DNA of 26,630 nt from a virus, in IMG/VR virus record IMGVR_UViG_3300025274_000055, positions 1 through 26,630 of that record; one strand, 5' to 3'. Of this stretch, positions 1 to 7,000 are shown piece by piece (position 1 is the first letter of the stretch; the number at the start of each line of letters is the position of its first letter). The notes beneath the pieces are model-generated. The model saw only the letters and a program-made list of their open reading frames with translations, made no database searches and was not told the origin of the DNA. The position numbers and the translations under genes are program-made.

Positions 1-71
1 AGTGGGCGTAGCCTAGTTCGCCTTCTGGTCGGTGTTGGTGTGGTATATACGGAGTACGTTTTTTCAGCCAT
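1..71 (-). CDS. Partial small ORF running off the left edge
   Basis: An ATG at 71 opens a minus-strand frame that stays open to the window edge, giving 23 complete codons that begin MAEKTYSVYTTPTPTRRRTR. The peptide is Thr/Pro/Arg-rich and I do not recognise it. Its ATG shares one base with the TGA of one upstream frame, and lies one codon after the TAA of another, so it fits the tight packing of the module whichever upstream frame is real. No clear Shine-Dalgarno sequence precedes it. Being a truncated 5' end, it could equally be chance. Confidence 0.35.
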   Translation of the reverse strand, partial: MAEKTYSVYTTPTPTRRRTRLRP

Positions 72-242
72 CAGTTAATCATCGGGCGCGATTGGCGCTG
101 GGCCAGTAATTTGTGCCGCCAATCGCAATCCCTGTTCCATGAGGAAGCCGCCGCCGCGACAAATTGTAGACCCACGCGGCGTGGCCCCAGAGGGAGGTTC
201 CCATGGCGGGACATAAAGGGGTATCCTGTAAGTTTCCCTCGG
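72..242 (-). other. Unresolved stretch after the methyltransferase; two competing small frames
   Basis: These 171 bases follow the MT-A70 stop and precede the edge ORF. Candidate A starts with ATG at 214, has AGGA nine bases upstream and runs 47 codons to a TGA at 73-71, but its Arg/Gln/Trp-rich product looks like off-frame translation. Candidate B has no ATG near its beginning but is the same frame as the methyltransferase: after that gene's TGA it stays open about 55 codons to a TAA at 77-75, and its composition is more protein-like. A third frame starting with ATG at 204 (41 aa) has no ribosome site. I cannot choose between them from sequence alone. Confidence 0.3.
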
Positions 243-860
243 TCAATCAAATTTACCGGCCTCGTTGCCCCAGGTGTCCCAGCCCGCTCGGTGTTCCCTG
301 GCGAACAATTCGATTCTAGGAACATTCCCCATGAGTTCGACAATTTTCTCGGCCACAGAATCGGGCTTGCGGGAATGTTCGCGGCGGTGGTCGATAACTA
401 GCCTATGGACGGCTTTGGACTCTCGTTTGGGCTTGCCCCGCGTTGCGAGAAGGCACAACTCTGAGTTGGCTCGGGTCCAATATCCCATGCCTGTGAAGAA
501 ATCTGTTGCGGAAATCAAGTGCCAATGGAATTTGGGCGCGGTAGCGTTGAGCTTGGCCCAGACGAAGCCTACCGTTTTGTACTTGAAGCCCCACGCATCA
601 ATGACTTTGAATGCCTCCGGCAGCATTGGATCGGTGACCCAGATAAAAAGGGCGCAGTCCCTTTTGGCGATTTCTGCAACAGGGAGCGCCCGGATATCCG
701 CTAGGCTCAGGCAACCATAATGCTTTTCGGGAGAACGGCCCTTCCCCGCCTTGCTCCACGTCCTGAACGTCCATGGTGGGTCGGCGTAGATTACGCCGTA
801 CTTCTTCCTAGGAAAGTGAGGCAACAATAAGGCAGATGGTATAGAAGACGGCGGTTGCAA
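243..860 (-). CDS. MT-A70 family DNA N6-adenine methyltransferase
   Basis: The 205-aa product carries the catalytic DPPW motif of N6-adenine methyltransferases at residues 27-30 (context VIYADPPW), which binds the target adenine and S-adenosylmethionine. A conserved MT-A70 stretch around residues 124-146 (GMGYWTRANSELCLLATRG) and the REHSRKPD segment at 160-167 also match the family. Length is normal for phage members. The start is TTG at 860: two in-frame TGA codons lie only four codons upstream and there is no ATG before the DPPW region. No good Shine-Dalgarno site is seen, so translation may depend on reinitiation after the ribbon-helix-helix gene just upstream. It probably modifies phage DNA to evade host restriction, or adjusts regulatory sites; the target sequence cannot be read from the protein. 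Confidence 0.9.
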   Translation of the reverse strand: MQPPSSIPSALLLPHFPRKKYGVIYADPPWTFRTWSKAGKGRSPEKHYGCLSLADIRALPVAEIAKRDCALFIWVTDPMLPEAFKVIDAWGFKYKTVGFVWAKLNATAPKFHWHLISATDFFTGMGYWTRANSELCLLATRGKPKRESKAVHRLVIDHRREHSRKPDSVAEKIVELMGNVPRIELFAREHRAGWDTWGNEAGKFD

Positions 861-872
861 AGACGGCGGTCA

Positions 873-1040
873 TCATTTTTTTTTGTCCTTTGTTGGGGCG
901 TCGTTGAACGTGTCGGACCACTTCTCAAGCATGTAGGTGAATTGGCCGCTGATAGTACGGTGCTCGTCCGCCGCCATTCTGCGTAGGACCTTATAGCTGC
1001 GGATAGGGATAACGACAGACTTCCATTTGGCAGGATTCAT
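873..1040 (-). CDS. Small ribbon-helix-helix (Arc/MetJ-like) DNA-binding protein
   Basis: This 55-aa ORF is short enough to be missed by common cut-offs. It starts with ATG at 1040, two bases after the polymerase stop, with AAGGA nine bases upstream. Residues 8-14 (SVVIPIR) would form the beta strand, followed by two helices with the pattern YKVLRRMAADEHRTISGQF (residues 16-34), typical of phage ribbon-helix-helix repressors. The tail is lysine-rich and ends in nine consecutive A bases just before TGA. Known proteins of this fold bind DNA as dimers, often at palindromes. It may regulate the replication module, but no target is proven. The fold assignment is from pattern, not a search. Confidence 0.7.
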   Translation of the reverse strand: MNPAKWKSVVIPIRSYKVLRRMAADEHRTISGQFTYMLEKWSDTFNDAPTKDKKK

Positions 1041-1042
1041 AT

Positions 1043-2977
1043 TCAGATTTCCTTCTCTTCTGGGAAAGTATCGGACTTTCCTAGTCTCGTCAAGCTCCCC
1101 CAGTTTTGGCCTAGCGATATCTCGCTCGGCGTCGGAACCTCCAGAGCTACGGCGGATTCCATGATTTTGCAGAGCGCCTTAGCCTCGTTTTCATCGCCCA
1201 CGGAGAAGGCCAGTTCGTCGTGGATTTGGACGAGCGGCACCTTACCTTTTTCGCGGTACACCGCCGCCATGGCGGCTTTAGTCTGATCTGCGGCGCTGGA
1301 CTGAATCAGCCGGTTGAGAGCTCTGTAAGTATACGCCCGCTTGATGTTGTCGCCGTATTCCATGTGCGCCTCTTCCTTCGGCAGCGCCTTGGCGGAGACA
1401 AAAATATTGGGCTCCCATAGGTCGAAGCGGCACTTGCGCCCTAGCAATGAGCGGACAAACCCTCCCTTGTCCCGATGGGCCACCTTGCGTTGCACGGCAT
1501 CCATGAGTTCCTTAACGAATGGAACGTCTTCGTGGTACTGGCGCATGAGGCGTTTGGCTTGGTCCGTGGTCACATCAAGCTGCTCCGCGAGCTTCGTCTG
1601 TCCCATGCCGTACATGATTCCTAAATTGATGGTCTTGGCCTGCCTCCTTGGGATCTGGGCAATGTCCGCGACCATCTGGTGGAAGTCGGTCTCCGCGTCT
1701 TCTCGGTAGGCTCTGACAAAGTCCTCGGCCCCCGACAGTCCACGCTTTCCGGTTAGGCTTGCAAAGTGAACGAGGATGCGAGGCTCTTGCTGGTCGAAGT
1801 CTATCGACGCCCACTTCTCTCCTTCCTCCGGCAGGAACAGACCGCGTATCTTTCGGGCCATGTCGGGGTTTCGGGCCGGGATTTGCTGGAGGTTCGGGTT
1901 CGCCATGGAGATGCGGCCCGACACAGTGCCGCCGCCTTCGGATCGCAACTGGTTGATGTGACCGTGGATGCGCCCATTGTCGGTGTAGCGGAAGATGCTG
2001 GACAGGAAGGTGTTGCCGATCTTGTCGTATTCCCGCGCCTCGGCAATCTTCTGGGCTATCGGGTGTTCGTGCTGGGCGAGGAAATTCCTGGTGAAACTCG
2101 GGAGCCCCGTTTTTGTTCTGCCATACGGTATTTGCAAGTGGTCAAATACCTTGGCAATTGACGCCGCCGCCCAGAGTTCGACGGGTAGTCCGGTTTCCTT
2201 TTTCACCTGCACCAAGATTTTCTTTACCACCTTGAGCATGTCCTGCTTCAGTCGCTCGGCGGCATCAAGATCGACGCGGACACCGCGCCGCGTCATTTCA
2301 ATGCAGAGGGGAAGCACTTCCGCCTCCAAATTAAAAACCTGCCATAGGTCTTCTTTGGTGAGTTCGACCTTGAAGAGTTGCCATAGGTCCAGCGTGAGCT
2401 TTGCATCTGCTTCGGCATACTCACCAACAAAGCAGGCCGGGAGCTTGTACAGTTCTCCTTTGGGGTCAACGCCAAATTCCTGTGCGGCTTCCCGCAGCGC
2501 CGCTTCATTTTTCATTTGCCCGGTGTAATCATAGGATACGGTGTTCAGGGAGTAGCTGAAGCGGTTCTCATTAAGTAAGGGGGCGGCGAGCATGGCGTCG
2601 ATGAGGGTGCCCTTTAGTTCTATGCCAAGGTGCGTGAGCCAGCCTGCGTCATACGCGGCGTTGTAAAAAATCTTGTCGGACGGGTGGTTTGCTATCTCTT
2701 TTTTAAACCACCGCAAGACAAGCCTGCGGTCAAGGTTGCCGCCACCTTCGTGGCCCATGGGCAGATAGGCGTTAAACCCGTCATAGGCTACAGCGATGCC
2801 GACAACATCTCCATTGCCCGTGGGCCACCCCGGTCCATGGGTCTTGAGGCGTGGATCTTTAGTCTCAAGATCTATCGCAATTTCTTTTATGCCGCTGGGC
2901 GTTGGGGAGAGTTCCTCGGGAGGAACCCATTCTGTCTTGACGCCCCACACTGGTCGTTTAAGATTCTTTTTCATCAT
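1043..2977 (-). CDS. polA: Family A DNA polymerase (Pol I type) with 3'-5' exonuclease, no 5' nuclease
   Basis: The 644-aa protein is the phage replicative polymerase. Exonuclease motifs are visible: DLE at 36-38, N106/D110 (FYNAAYD) and YAEAD at 187-191. Polymerase motif A is DFDQQEPR at 393-400, motif B spans R444 to Y456 (RRQAKTINLGIMYG), and motif C is IHDEL at 585-589. Length fits phage enzymes that lack the N-terminal 5'-3' nuclease of E. coli Pol I. Aligning motif B on R754, K758 and Y766 of E. coli puts Leu452 (codon TTA, 1624-1622) at the Phe762 position. The first 20 bp overlap the end of the upstream DUF6378-like gene; two adjacent ATGs leave the exact start ambiguous by one codon. 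Confidence 0.97.
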   Translation of the reverse strand: MMKKNLKRPVWGVKTEWVPPEELSPTPSGIKEIAIDLETKDPRLKTHGPGWPTGNGDVVGIAVAYDGFNAYLPMGHEGGGNLDRRLVLRWFKKEIANHPSDKIFYNAAYDAGWLTHLGIELKGTLIDAMLAAPLLNENRFSYSLNTVSYDYTGQMKNEAALREAAQEFGVDPKGELYKLPACFVGEYAEADAKLTLDLWQLFKVELTKEDLWQVFNLEAEVLPLCIEMTRRGVRVDLDAAERLKQDMLKVVKKILVQVKKETGLPVELWAAASIAKVFDHLQIPYGRTKTGLPSFTRNFLAQHEHPIAQKIAEAREYDKIGNTFLSSIFRYTDNGRIHGHINQLRSEGGGTVSGRISMANPNLQQIPARNPDMARKIRGLFLPEEGEKWASIDFDQQEPRILVHFASLTGKRGLSGAEDFVRAYREDAETDFHQMVADIAQIPRRQAKTINLGIMYGMGQTKLAEQLDVTTDQAKRLMRQYHEDVPFVKELMDAVQRKVAHRDKGGFVRSLLGRKCRFDLWEPNIFVSAKALPKEEAHMEYGDNIKRAYTYRALNRLIQSSAADQTKAAMAAVYREKGKVPLVQIHDELAFSVGDENEAKALCKIMESAVALEVPTPSEISLGQNWGSLTRLGKSDTFPEEKEI

Positions 2978-3335
2978 CCGCGAACAGTTCTGCGTCCCTC
3001 TGGCGTTCTTTTTCTTTTTTCCAGCCCTTCCAGACCTCTTCGGTTAATTCTTCCTGGAAGTGTGGTTCGTTTTCAGCGCACTCCAGTGCCACTGCTGCAT
3101 AGCCAGCGCCGTCAATGTAATTGTCTTCATTGAAGGTGCCAAGTTTCCGACGCGCAATCTTCAGCAATTCCATCATGTTGGCAACGTCAGCCGCCAGAAG
3201 ATAATCTTTGTTGTAGAGGTAACCGTTCCACAACATGGCGATGTTGTTATGGTTTTCCCATATCGGGCCGTGGGCGTCCGCACGGTCACCACTGACTAAA
3301 TTTAAAGCTTGCTCCAAAACTCGTTTGGCTGCCAT
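2958..3335 (-). CDS. DUF6378-like phage protein
   Basis: The 125-aa product has the pattern I associate with DUF6378: GDR near residue 16, HGP shortly after, then NIAMLWNGYL, a run like DVANMMELLKIARRK and DNYIDGAGYAA near residue 80. The charged C-terminus is variable. Function is unknown; the family is common next to phage replication genes. The start at 3335 is supported by GAGGAG eight bases upstream. It overlaps the DUF7768-like gene by 50 bp at its 5' end and the polymerase gene by 20 bp at its 3' end, so it sits inside the replication operon. Family name is from memory and should be confirmed by a profile search. Confidence 0.75.
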   Translation of the reverse strand: MAAKRVLEQALNLVSGDRADAHGPIWENHNNIAMLWNGYLYNKDYLLAADVANMMELLKIARRKLGTFNEDNYIDGAGYAAVALECAENEPHFQEELTEEVWKGWKKEKERQRDAELFADDEKES

Positions 3336-3642
3336 TTCTTATGCTCCTCTCTTCCACTGGTAAGCTTATGCTCGACGCATATTCCATGCCCATTTTCATC
3401 CCATCGGAAATTCCGAAATCCGTGTAGACCGCGCATAGGTCCGCCGCATTATACCAAGCGAGGGCGAGCCTCAGTCCCATCTCTCGCTGCTCGGGGATCT
3501 TGTCGTCGAGAACCTGGGTGTAGAGGAGATGGCTGGCGAAGGGCGATTCCTGGCGCAAGAGGGAATCCCATAGACACTCTCTGGCATAGCCCACGTTGCG
3601 CACGAGATCACCTGCGTAAGGGCTTTCGATGATGACCTTCAT
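3286..3642 (-). CDS. DUF7768-like protein (possible nucleotide-related enzyme fold)
   Basis: The 118-aa product begins MKVIIESPYAGD and continues with RNVGYARECLWDSL, SPFASHLLYTQ and a late VYTDFGISDGMKMGMEYA segment. This pattern matches a widespread phage family (DUF7768) with a Rossmann-like outline resembling nucleoside 2-deoxyribosyltransferase relatives. I chose ATG 3642 over the ATG nine bases upstream because it forms an ATGA overlap with the helicase stop and has AGAGGGG nine bases before it. Genes either side are replication genes, so a role in nucleotide handling is plausible but unproven. The catalytic residues of true deoxyribosyltransferases cannot be confirmed here. Confidence 0.7.
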   Translation of the reverse strand: MKVIIESPYAGDLVRNVGYARECLWDSLLRQESPFASHLLYTQVLDDKIPEQREMGLRLALAWYNAADLCAVYTDFGISDGMKMGMEYASSISLPVEERSIRNGSQTSFGASFKFSQW

Positions 3643-5162
3643 AGGGCCCATCCCCTCTGGGAGTCCTCTGGCATTTTTAGGACGAGGTTCTCTTTGGCTC
3701 TCGTTATTCCGACATATAACACGCGATGGGCGTCGTCTGGGTTTTTCTCCATTTCCATGAGCGCCTTCCCGGAAAGATCTAAATACAGGAGGACGTTATC
3801 AGCCTCCCCGCCTTTTGCCCCGTGAATCGTGGAGAGTTTGATTTTGGGCTTCTCGAAGATGTTTGTTCCTCGGTTGAGAAGAGCAGAGGCGTAGGCGCGG
3901 TCCTCGTCACTAATGCGATCAAGAACAACGTCCCATGTGTCGTTTTCCGCCTCCAACCCGAAATGCTGGCGCAGTGCTGCCAAACTAAAAAGGTCTTGTT
4001 CCGCCGTTCCAGTCAACATTTTCTTTGCGCCTCTTTTCAAGCGCCCTTTTCCGCTTGAGATATGTTCATATAAGTTGAGGGCTTCCTTCTGGGAAATTTC
4101 GTGGCCGGTGCCCTCTTGGAGGTGGGTCCATGTGCTGATCGCGTTGCGGACATTTCTTTTCAGCGACGGGGTCCCGCGCCGCTCGAAATACTGGCCGCTG
4201 GATGTCAGGCGTTCGGATAATTCGTCGAGCATGTAATTGGCTTGGGCCAGGATCAACCAATTTCCCCCGTTAAGGTTGATTGTATTAGGGTCATATACCC
4301 TTTCGACATTTCCTTCTTGCGTTCGGGGGAACCAGTTCTTCCTCTGGCGTGAACGGATTCGGTTCACAACTGCATCGGCCACGCGGTGGACGCTGCGCGG
4401 GACGCGGTAGGATTGCGCGAGCACTTCGGAACCGCCCTCCAGGGTGACGAAATGGTTTATGTCGGCTCCCGCCCAACTGTAAATTCCTTGGTCATCGTCG
4501 CCCGCAACAAACATGCGGTCACTTCGATCACTGAGGTGGTGGGCTACCTTCCACTGGAGCGGCGTCAGATCCTGCGCCTCGTCCAGAAAAACCACTTCCA
4601 AACTTGGTATGGCTGCGGGCTTGTCTGAAAGCTCCACCATCATATCGGTGAAGTCCTTCAGACCGTTCCTCGTCTTGAACCGCTGGTACTCCGCAAAGAG
4701 ATGCTCAAACTCATAAAATGGAATCTGTAGCTCGGTCACGTTATAAGCATATCGTGGTCCCCGCATGGAGTTCCGCGCAAGGTCGATAGCCCGCATGGTG
4801 GGGTTGTTGCTCTTGAGCGAGATGAAACCGTCGTCACTTACGTGCTCTGTGCCACCACTTGAAAGATCGACACCCGTTGTTTTCCCGAAATCCCTAAGAT
4901 TTCTGTCGTTCAGAATCTGCGAGCTTGAGAGCCCCAGCATCTGAAATGCGAGACTGTGCAAGGTGCGGAAAAACTGGAAGTCCTTTTCCGGGTCCAGATT
5001 GAATCTTGCCACGGCCCTGTCCCGTGCCTCGTGGGCCGCTTTCCGCGTGAACGCAAAATAGCCTATCTCGTTCGGTGACATGCCACCTGACAGCAATTGG
5101 TCCACTTGGTTCAGCAGCGTTGTAGTTTTCCCTGTGCCGGGGGGACCAAAGTACCTAAACAC
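3639..5162 (-). CDS. UvrD/Rep-like superfamily 1 DNA helicase
   Basis: The 507-aa protein has a complete set of SF1A helicase motifs: Walker A GPPGTGKTT at residues 6-14, motif Ia-like FAFTRKAA near 36-43, Walker B DEAQD at 194-198, motif III GDDDQGIYSW at 221-230, motif IV-like QSYRVPRS at 250-257, motif V STIHGAKGGEADNV at 444-457 and motif VI RVLYVGITRAKE at 480-491. It would translocate 3'-5' on single-stranded DNA using ATP. It is smaller than UvrD (about 720 aa), as usual for phage versions. The start is GTG at 5162, four codons after an in-frame TGA, overlapping the XRE gene by 8 bp; the stop makes an ATGA junction with the next gene. Confidence 0.95.
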   Translation of the reverse strand: MFRYFGPPGTGKTTTLLNQVDQLLSGGMSPNEIGYFAFTRKAAHEARDRAVARFNLDPEKDFQFFRTLHSLAFQMLGLSSSQILNDRNLRDFGKTTGVDLSSGGTEHVSDDGFISLKSNNPTMRAIDLARNSMRGPRYAYNVTELQIPFYEFEHLFAEYQRFKTRNGLKDFTDMMVELSDKPAAIPSLEVVFLDEAQDLTPLQWKVAHHLSDRSDRMFVAGDDDQGIYSWAGADINHFVTLEGGSEVLAQSYRVPRSVHRVADAVVNRIRSRQRKNWFPRTQEGNVERVYDPNTINLNGGNWLILAQANYMLDELSERLTSSGQYFERRGTPSLKRNVRNAISTWTHLQEGTGHEISQKEALNLYEHISSGKGRLKRGAKKMLTGTAEQDLFSLAALRQHFGLEAENDTWDVVLDRISDEDRAYASALLNRGTNIFEKPKIKLSTIHGAKGGEADNVLLYLDLSGKALMEMEKNPDDAHRVLYVGITRAKENLVLKMPEDSQRGWAL

Positions 5163-5403
5163 CCACTTCGGCCTTCAAAAAAACGTCAATTTCGTAGCCC
5201 AGCGTGTCCAAAATCTTTTCAATCTTGTATACTGAAAGCTCTCTGGCGCTCATGCAATTTTCATATTCGGCAATGGTGCGCTGCGGCATCCCACATTTCA
5301 CGGCCAGCTCCCGCTGACTGTACCCGGCTTCCTCTCTAAGTTCTTTCAAGAGCTTTTTCCACGGCGTGAAGATCCGCGTTGTTTTCTCTTTGTTCTTTTT
5401 CAT
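5155..5403 (-). CDS. XRE/Cro-type helix-turn-helix regulator
   Basis: The 82-aa product contains an XRE-type helix-turn-helix at about residues 29-48 (SQRELAVKCGMPQRTIAEYE), within a compact helical domain that ends near residue 72. There is no dimerisation or cleavage domain like that of CI-type repressors. The ATG shares one base with the primase stop (TAATG), and GAGGA lies about 12 bases upstream. The gene is buried in the replication operon between primase and helicase, so it may autoregulate the operon, for example at the inverted repeat between 8425 and 8442. It could also resemble an antitoxin, but no toxin partner is visible beside it. Confidence 0.85.
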   Translation of the reverse strand: MKKNKEKTTRIFTPWKKLLKELREEAGYSQRELAVKCGMPQRTIAEYENCMSARELSVYKIEKILDTLGYEIDVFLKAEVGV

Positions 5404-6947
5404 TAGAAGGGTATGTCCTCGGCGTCATCATTGAATCGTGTTTCAAACCCGTCTTCGATTTTGGCGAAAGAGGGAACAGACCAGCAACGAACTGTTCTTC
5501 CTTTGATCCTGAACTGTTCTGCCCTCCCGTCGATCTCTCTGAGCCTTTGGGCAATTTTGTTCGACCGATAGTCAAAAAATTTGCTGCGCTTTAGGAAAGC
5601 CTCGAAATCCTTTAGCCGGAAGTAGGTTCGTCCTTCTTCTTCATCAGTCCATGGGCGGCGGAGAAGGATCTCTTCCCTGTCCATCGCGGACTGCATGTGC
5701 GTCGAAAATTCTTCAAGCAAATCATAAAATTGTCCGCGCAAACTTGTATCGTCGGAGGTCGTGATGACCGCCCCTTCTGTGTCGAGCATCGTGCCCAAGA
5801 GCATGTTGATTAGTGTCTCCCACGCCTGCTTGGACATCGTTCTCGGCATGAAGTTGATCTGGTCCATGCACAGCATCTGGAACCGGATCTGCTTCTGTAG
5901 GCCCTCGGTGTCCAGTTCGACGGGACTCCCATTCACGTCGAGAAACCAAAGCGGCGGCTCGCTGTCGTATTTCCGCAGGTTAGCTACAGAAGGAGTGTTT
6001 GATCCCCCGCCAACCCCGTGCTTACGCGAGCGGCAAAGATCCTTGTTGCAGAAATTACATATGGGCTGGTCGGCACATTTGTATTGGTAGTCCTTCTTCT
6101 TGACCTGATCTGCAACGATGTTGACTTCGTTCAACGCAAGAGGTGGGTCCATGATTTGTTGATTGTATTCGAGGATCTTTTTATCCCAGGCATCTGGATA
6201 GGCTTTTCTGAGATAGACTCCCAGATTAAATAGGCCATTGTTTCTAGTGCCTTGAGGAAAGCCCTGTCGCAAAAGTGCCTGCAAACATGGCGGACCATCC
6301 TTCAGCTTTTGGTCCACTTCCGGTGACTCTTTTGCAAGGAGATTGTCGAGTTGTTCCCCGGTTATCGAGGCGGCTTCTGCGTAGGTGAGGAACTCTTCCA
6401 GACTGGCCCTGCTGCCATCATCCTTTACCGCGTACCGGAGCCCGTTTTCGTGGTCAAAATAAGGCAAGTTCAGGAAGTTGCCGTTGTCGCCTCGGTCTAA
6501 GACCAATTGAATTTGTTTTGGGAAAACCTCGCACCCACCGAAACCAATCTCTGCTGCAACTTCTTTCAGCTTCAACTGGAGTTTCCCGGCTTCTACAAAT
6601 TCTTTTAAAAACAAATAGACGTGCGCTCCGCCGCTCTTGCTGCGGCAGACAACGAGGGGAAGGTCAAGTTCCTGGAGTTTCTTTAGTATCGCGGAATGAT
6701 CCAACGGATACTGGTCGATGTCGATTGCGCCCCAGACACATACGTTGTTCTCGTTTATCGGGACAACACCAATGCTTGTTTTACCGCTTAGATGTGCGGC
6801 ATAAGTAGCACTGGTCCGTGGTTCGTGGACAAATTTGTATTTGCCCTTCCACTTGCCGCTCGCGTCTTTTCCGGTCAGGTCTACGGCACCGTAGGCCCGG
6901 TTCAAGCCACGGAAAAGTCGTGCGAATCTTTCGATTTCTTTTTTCAT
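5403..6947 (-). CDS. Archaeo-eukaryotic-type (AEP) primase or primase-polymerase
   Basis: The 514-aa protein has an AEP-superfamily core: the metal-binding DxD is AIDID at 74-78, followed by the nucleotide-binding SKSGGAHVYLF at 103-113. Residues 137-164 (GGCEVFPKQ to FLNLPYF) fit the rest of the domain seen in TOTE-type and phage primases. A second part around 219-250 (PPCLQALL and RNNGLFNLG) and a Cys cluster at C291, C297, C300 and C305, ending RKHGVG, resembles the PriL-like or zinc-ribbon module. The C-terminus is NDDAEDIPF, like the bacterial SSB tip. It would make primers for the neighbouring polymerase. No helicase domain is fused. Start codon ATG 6947 lies four bases downstream of a terminator U-tract and has no clear ribosome site. 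Confidence 0.82.
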   Translation of the reverse strand: MKKEIERFARLFRGLNRAYGAVDLTGKDASGKWKGKYKFVHEPRTSATYAAHLSGKTSIGVVPINENNVCVWGAIDIDQYPLDHSAILKKLQELDLPLVVCRSKSGGAHVYLFLKEFVEAGKLQLKLKEVAAEIGFGGCEVFPKQIQLVLDRGDNGNFLNLPYFDHENGLRYAVKDDGSRASLEEFLTYAEAASITGEQLDNLLAKESPEVDQKLKDGPPCLQALLRQGFPQGTRNNGLFNLGVYLRKAYPDAWDKKILEYNQQIMDPPLALNEVNIVADQVKKKDYQYKCADQPICNFCNKDLCRSRKHGVGGGSNTPSVANLRKYDSEPPLWFLDVNGSPVELDTEGLQKQIRFQMLCMDQINFMPRTMSKQAWETLINMLLGTMLDTEGAVITTSDDTSLRGQFYDLLEEFSTHMQSAMDREEILLRRPWTDEEEGRTYFRLKDFEAFLKRSKFFDYRSNKIAQRLREIDGRAEQFRIKGRTVRCWSVPSFAKIEDGFETRFNDDAEDIPF

Positions 6948-6950
6948 CCC

Positions 6951-6988
6951 AAAGAAAAAGGGGGAGGCGGAGTCAAGACCTCCCCCCC
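6951..6988 (-). terminator. Intrinsic terminator between SSB-like and primase genes
   Basis: On the minus strand an 8-bp G/C stem (plus-strand arms GGGGGAGG at 6960-6967 and CCTCCCCC at 6979-6986) with an 11-base loop is followed by TTTTTCTTT (6959-6951). It lies 12 bases after the SSB-like stop and ends four bases before the primase ATG. This is a textbook rho-independent terminator placed inside the replication operon, so it would let the SSB-like gene be made in excess over primase and polymerase unless antitermination acts. Confidence 0.8.
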
Positions 6989-7000
6989 TCTCCCCCCAAC

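Noticed and set aside
5155-5403. XRE protein as antitoxin of a toxin-antitoxin pair
   Set aside because: Neighbours are primase and helicase, with no small toxin-like gene on either side.
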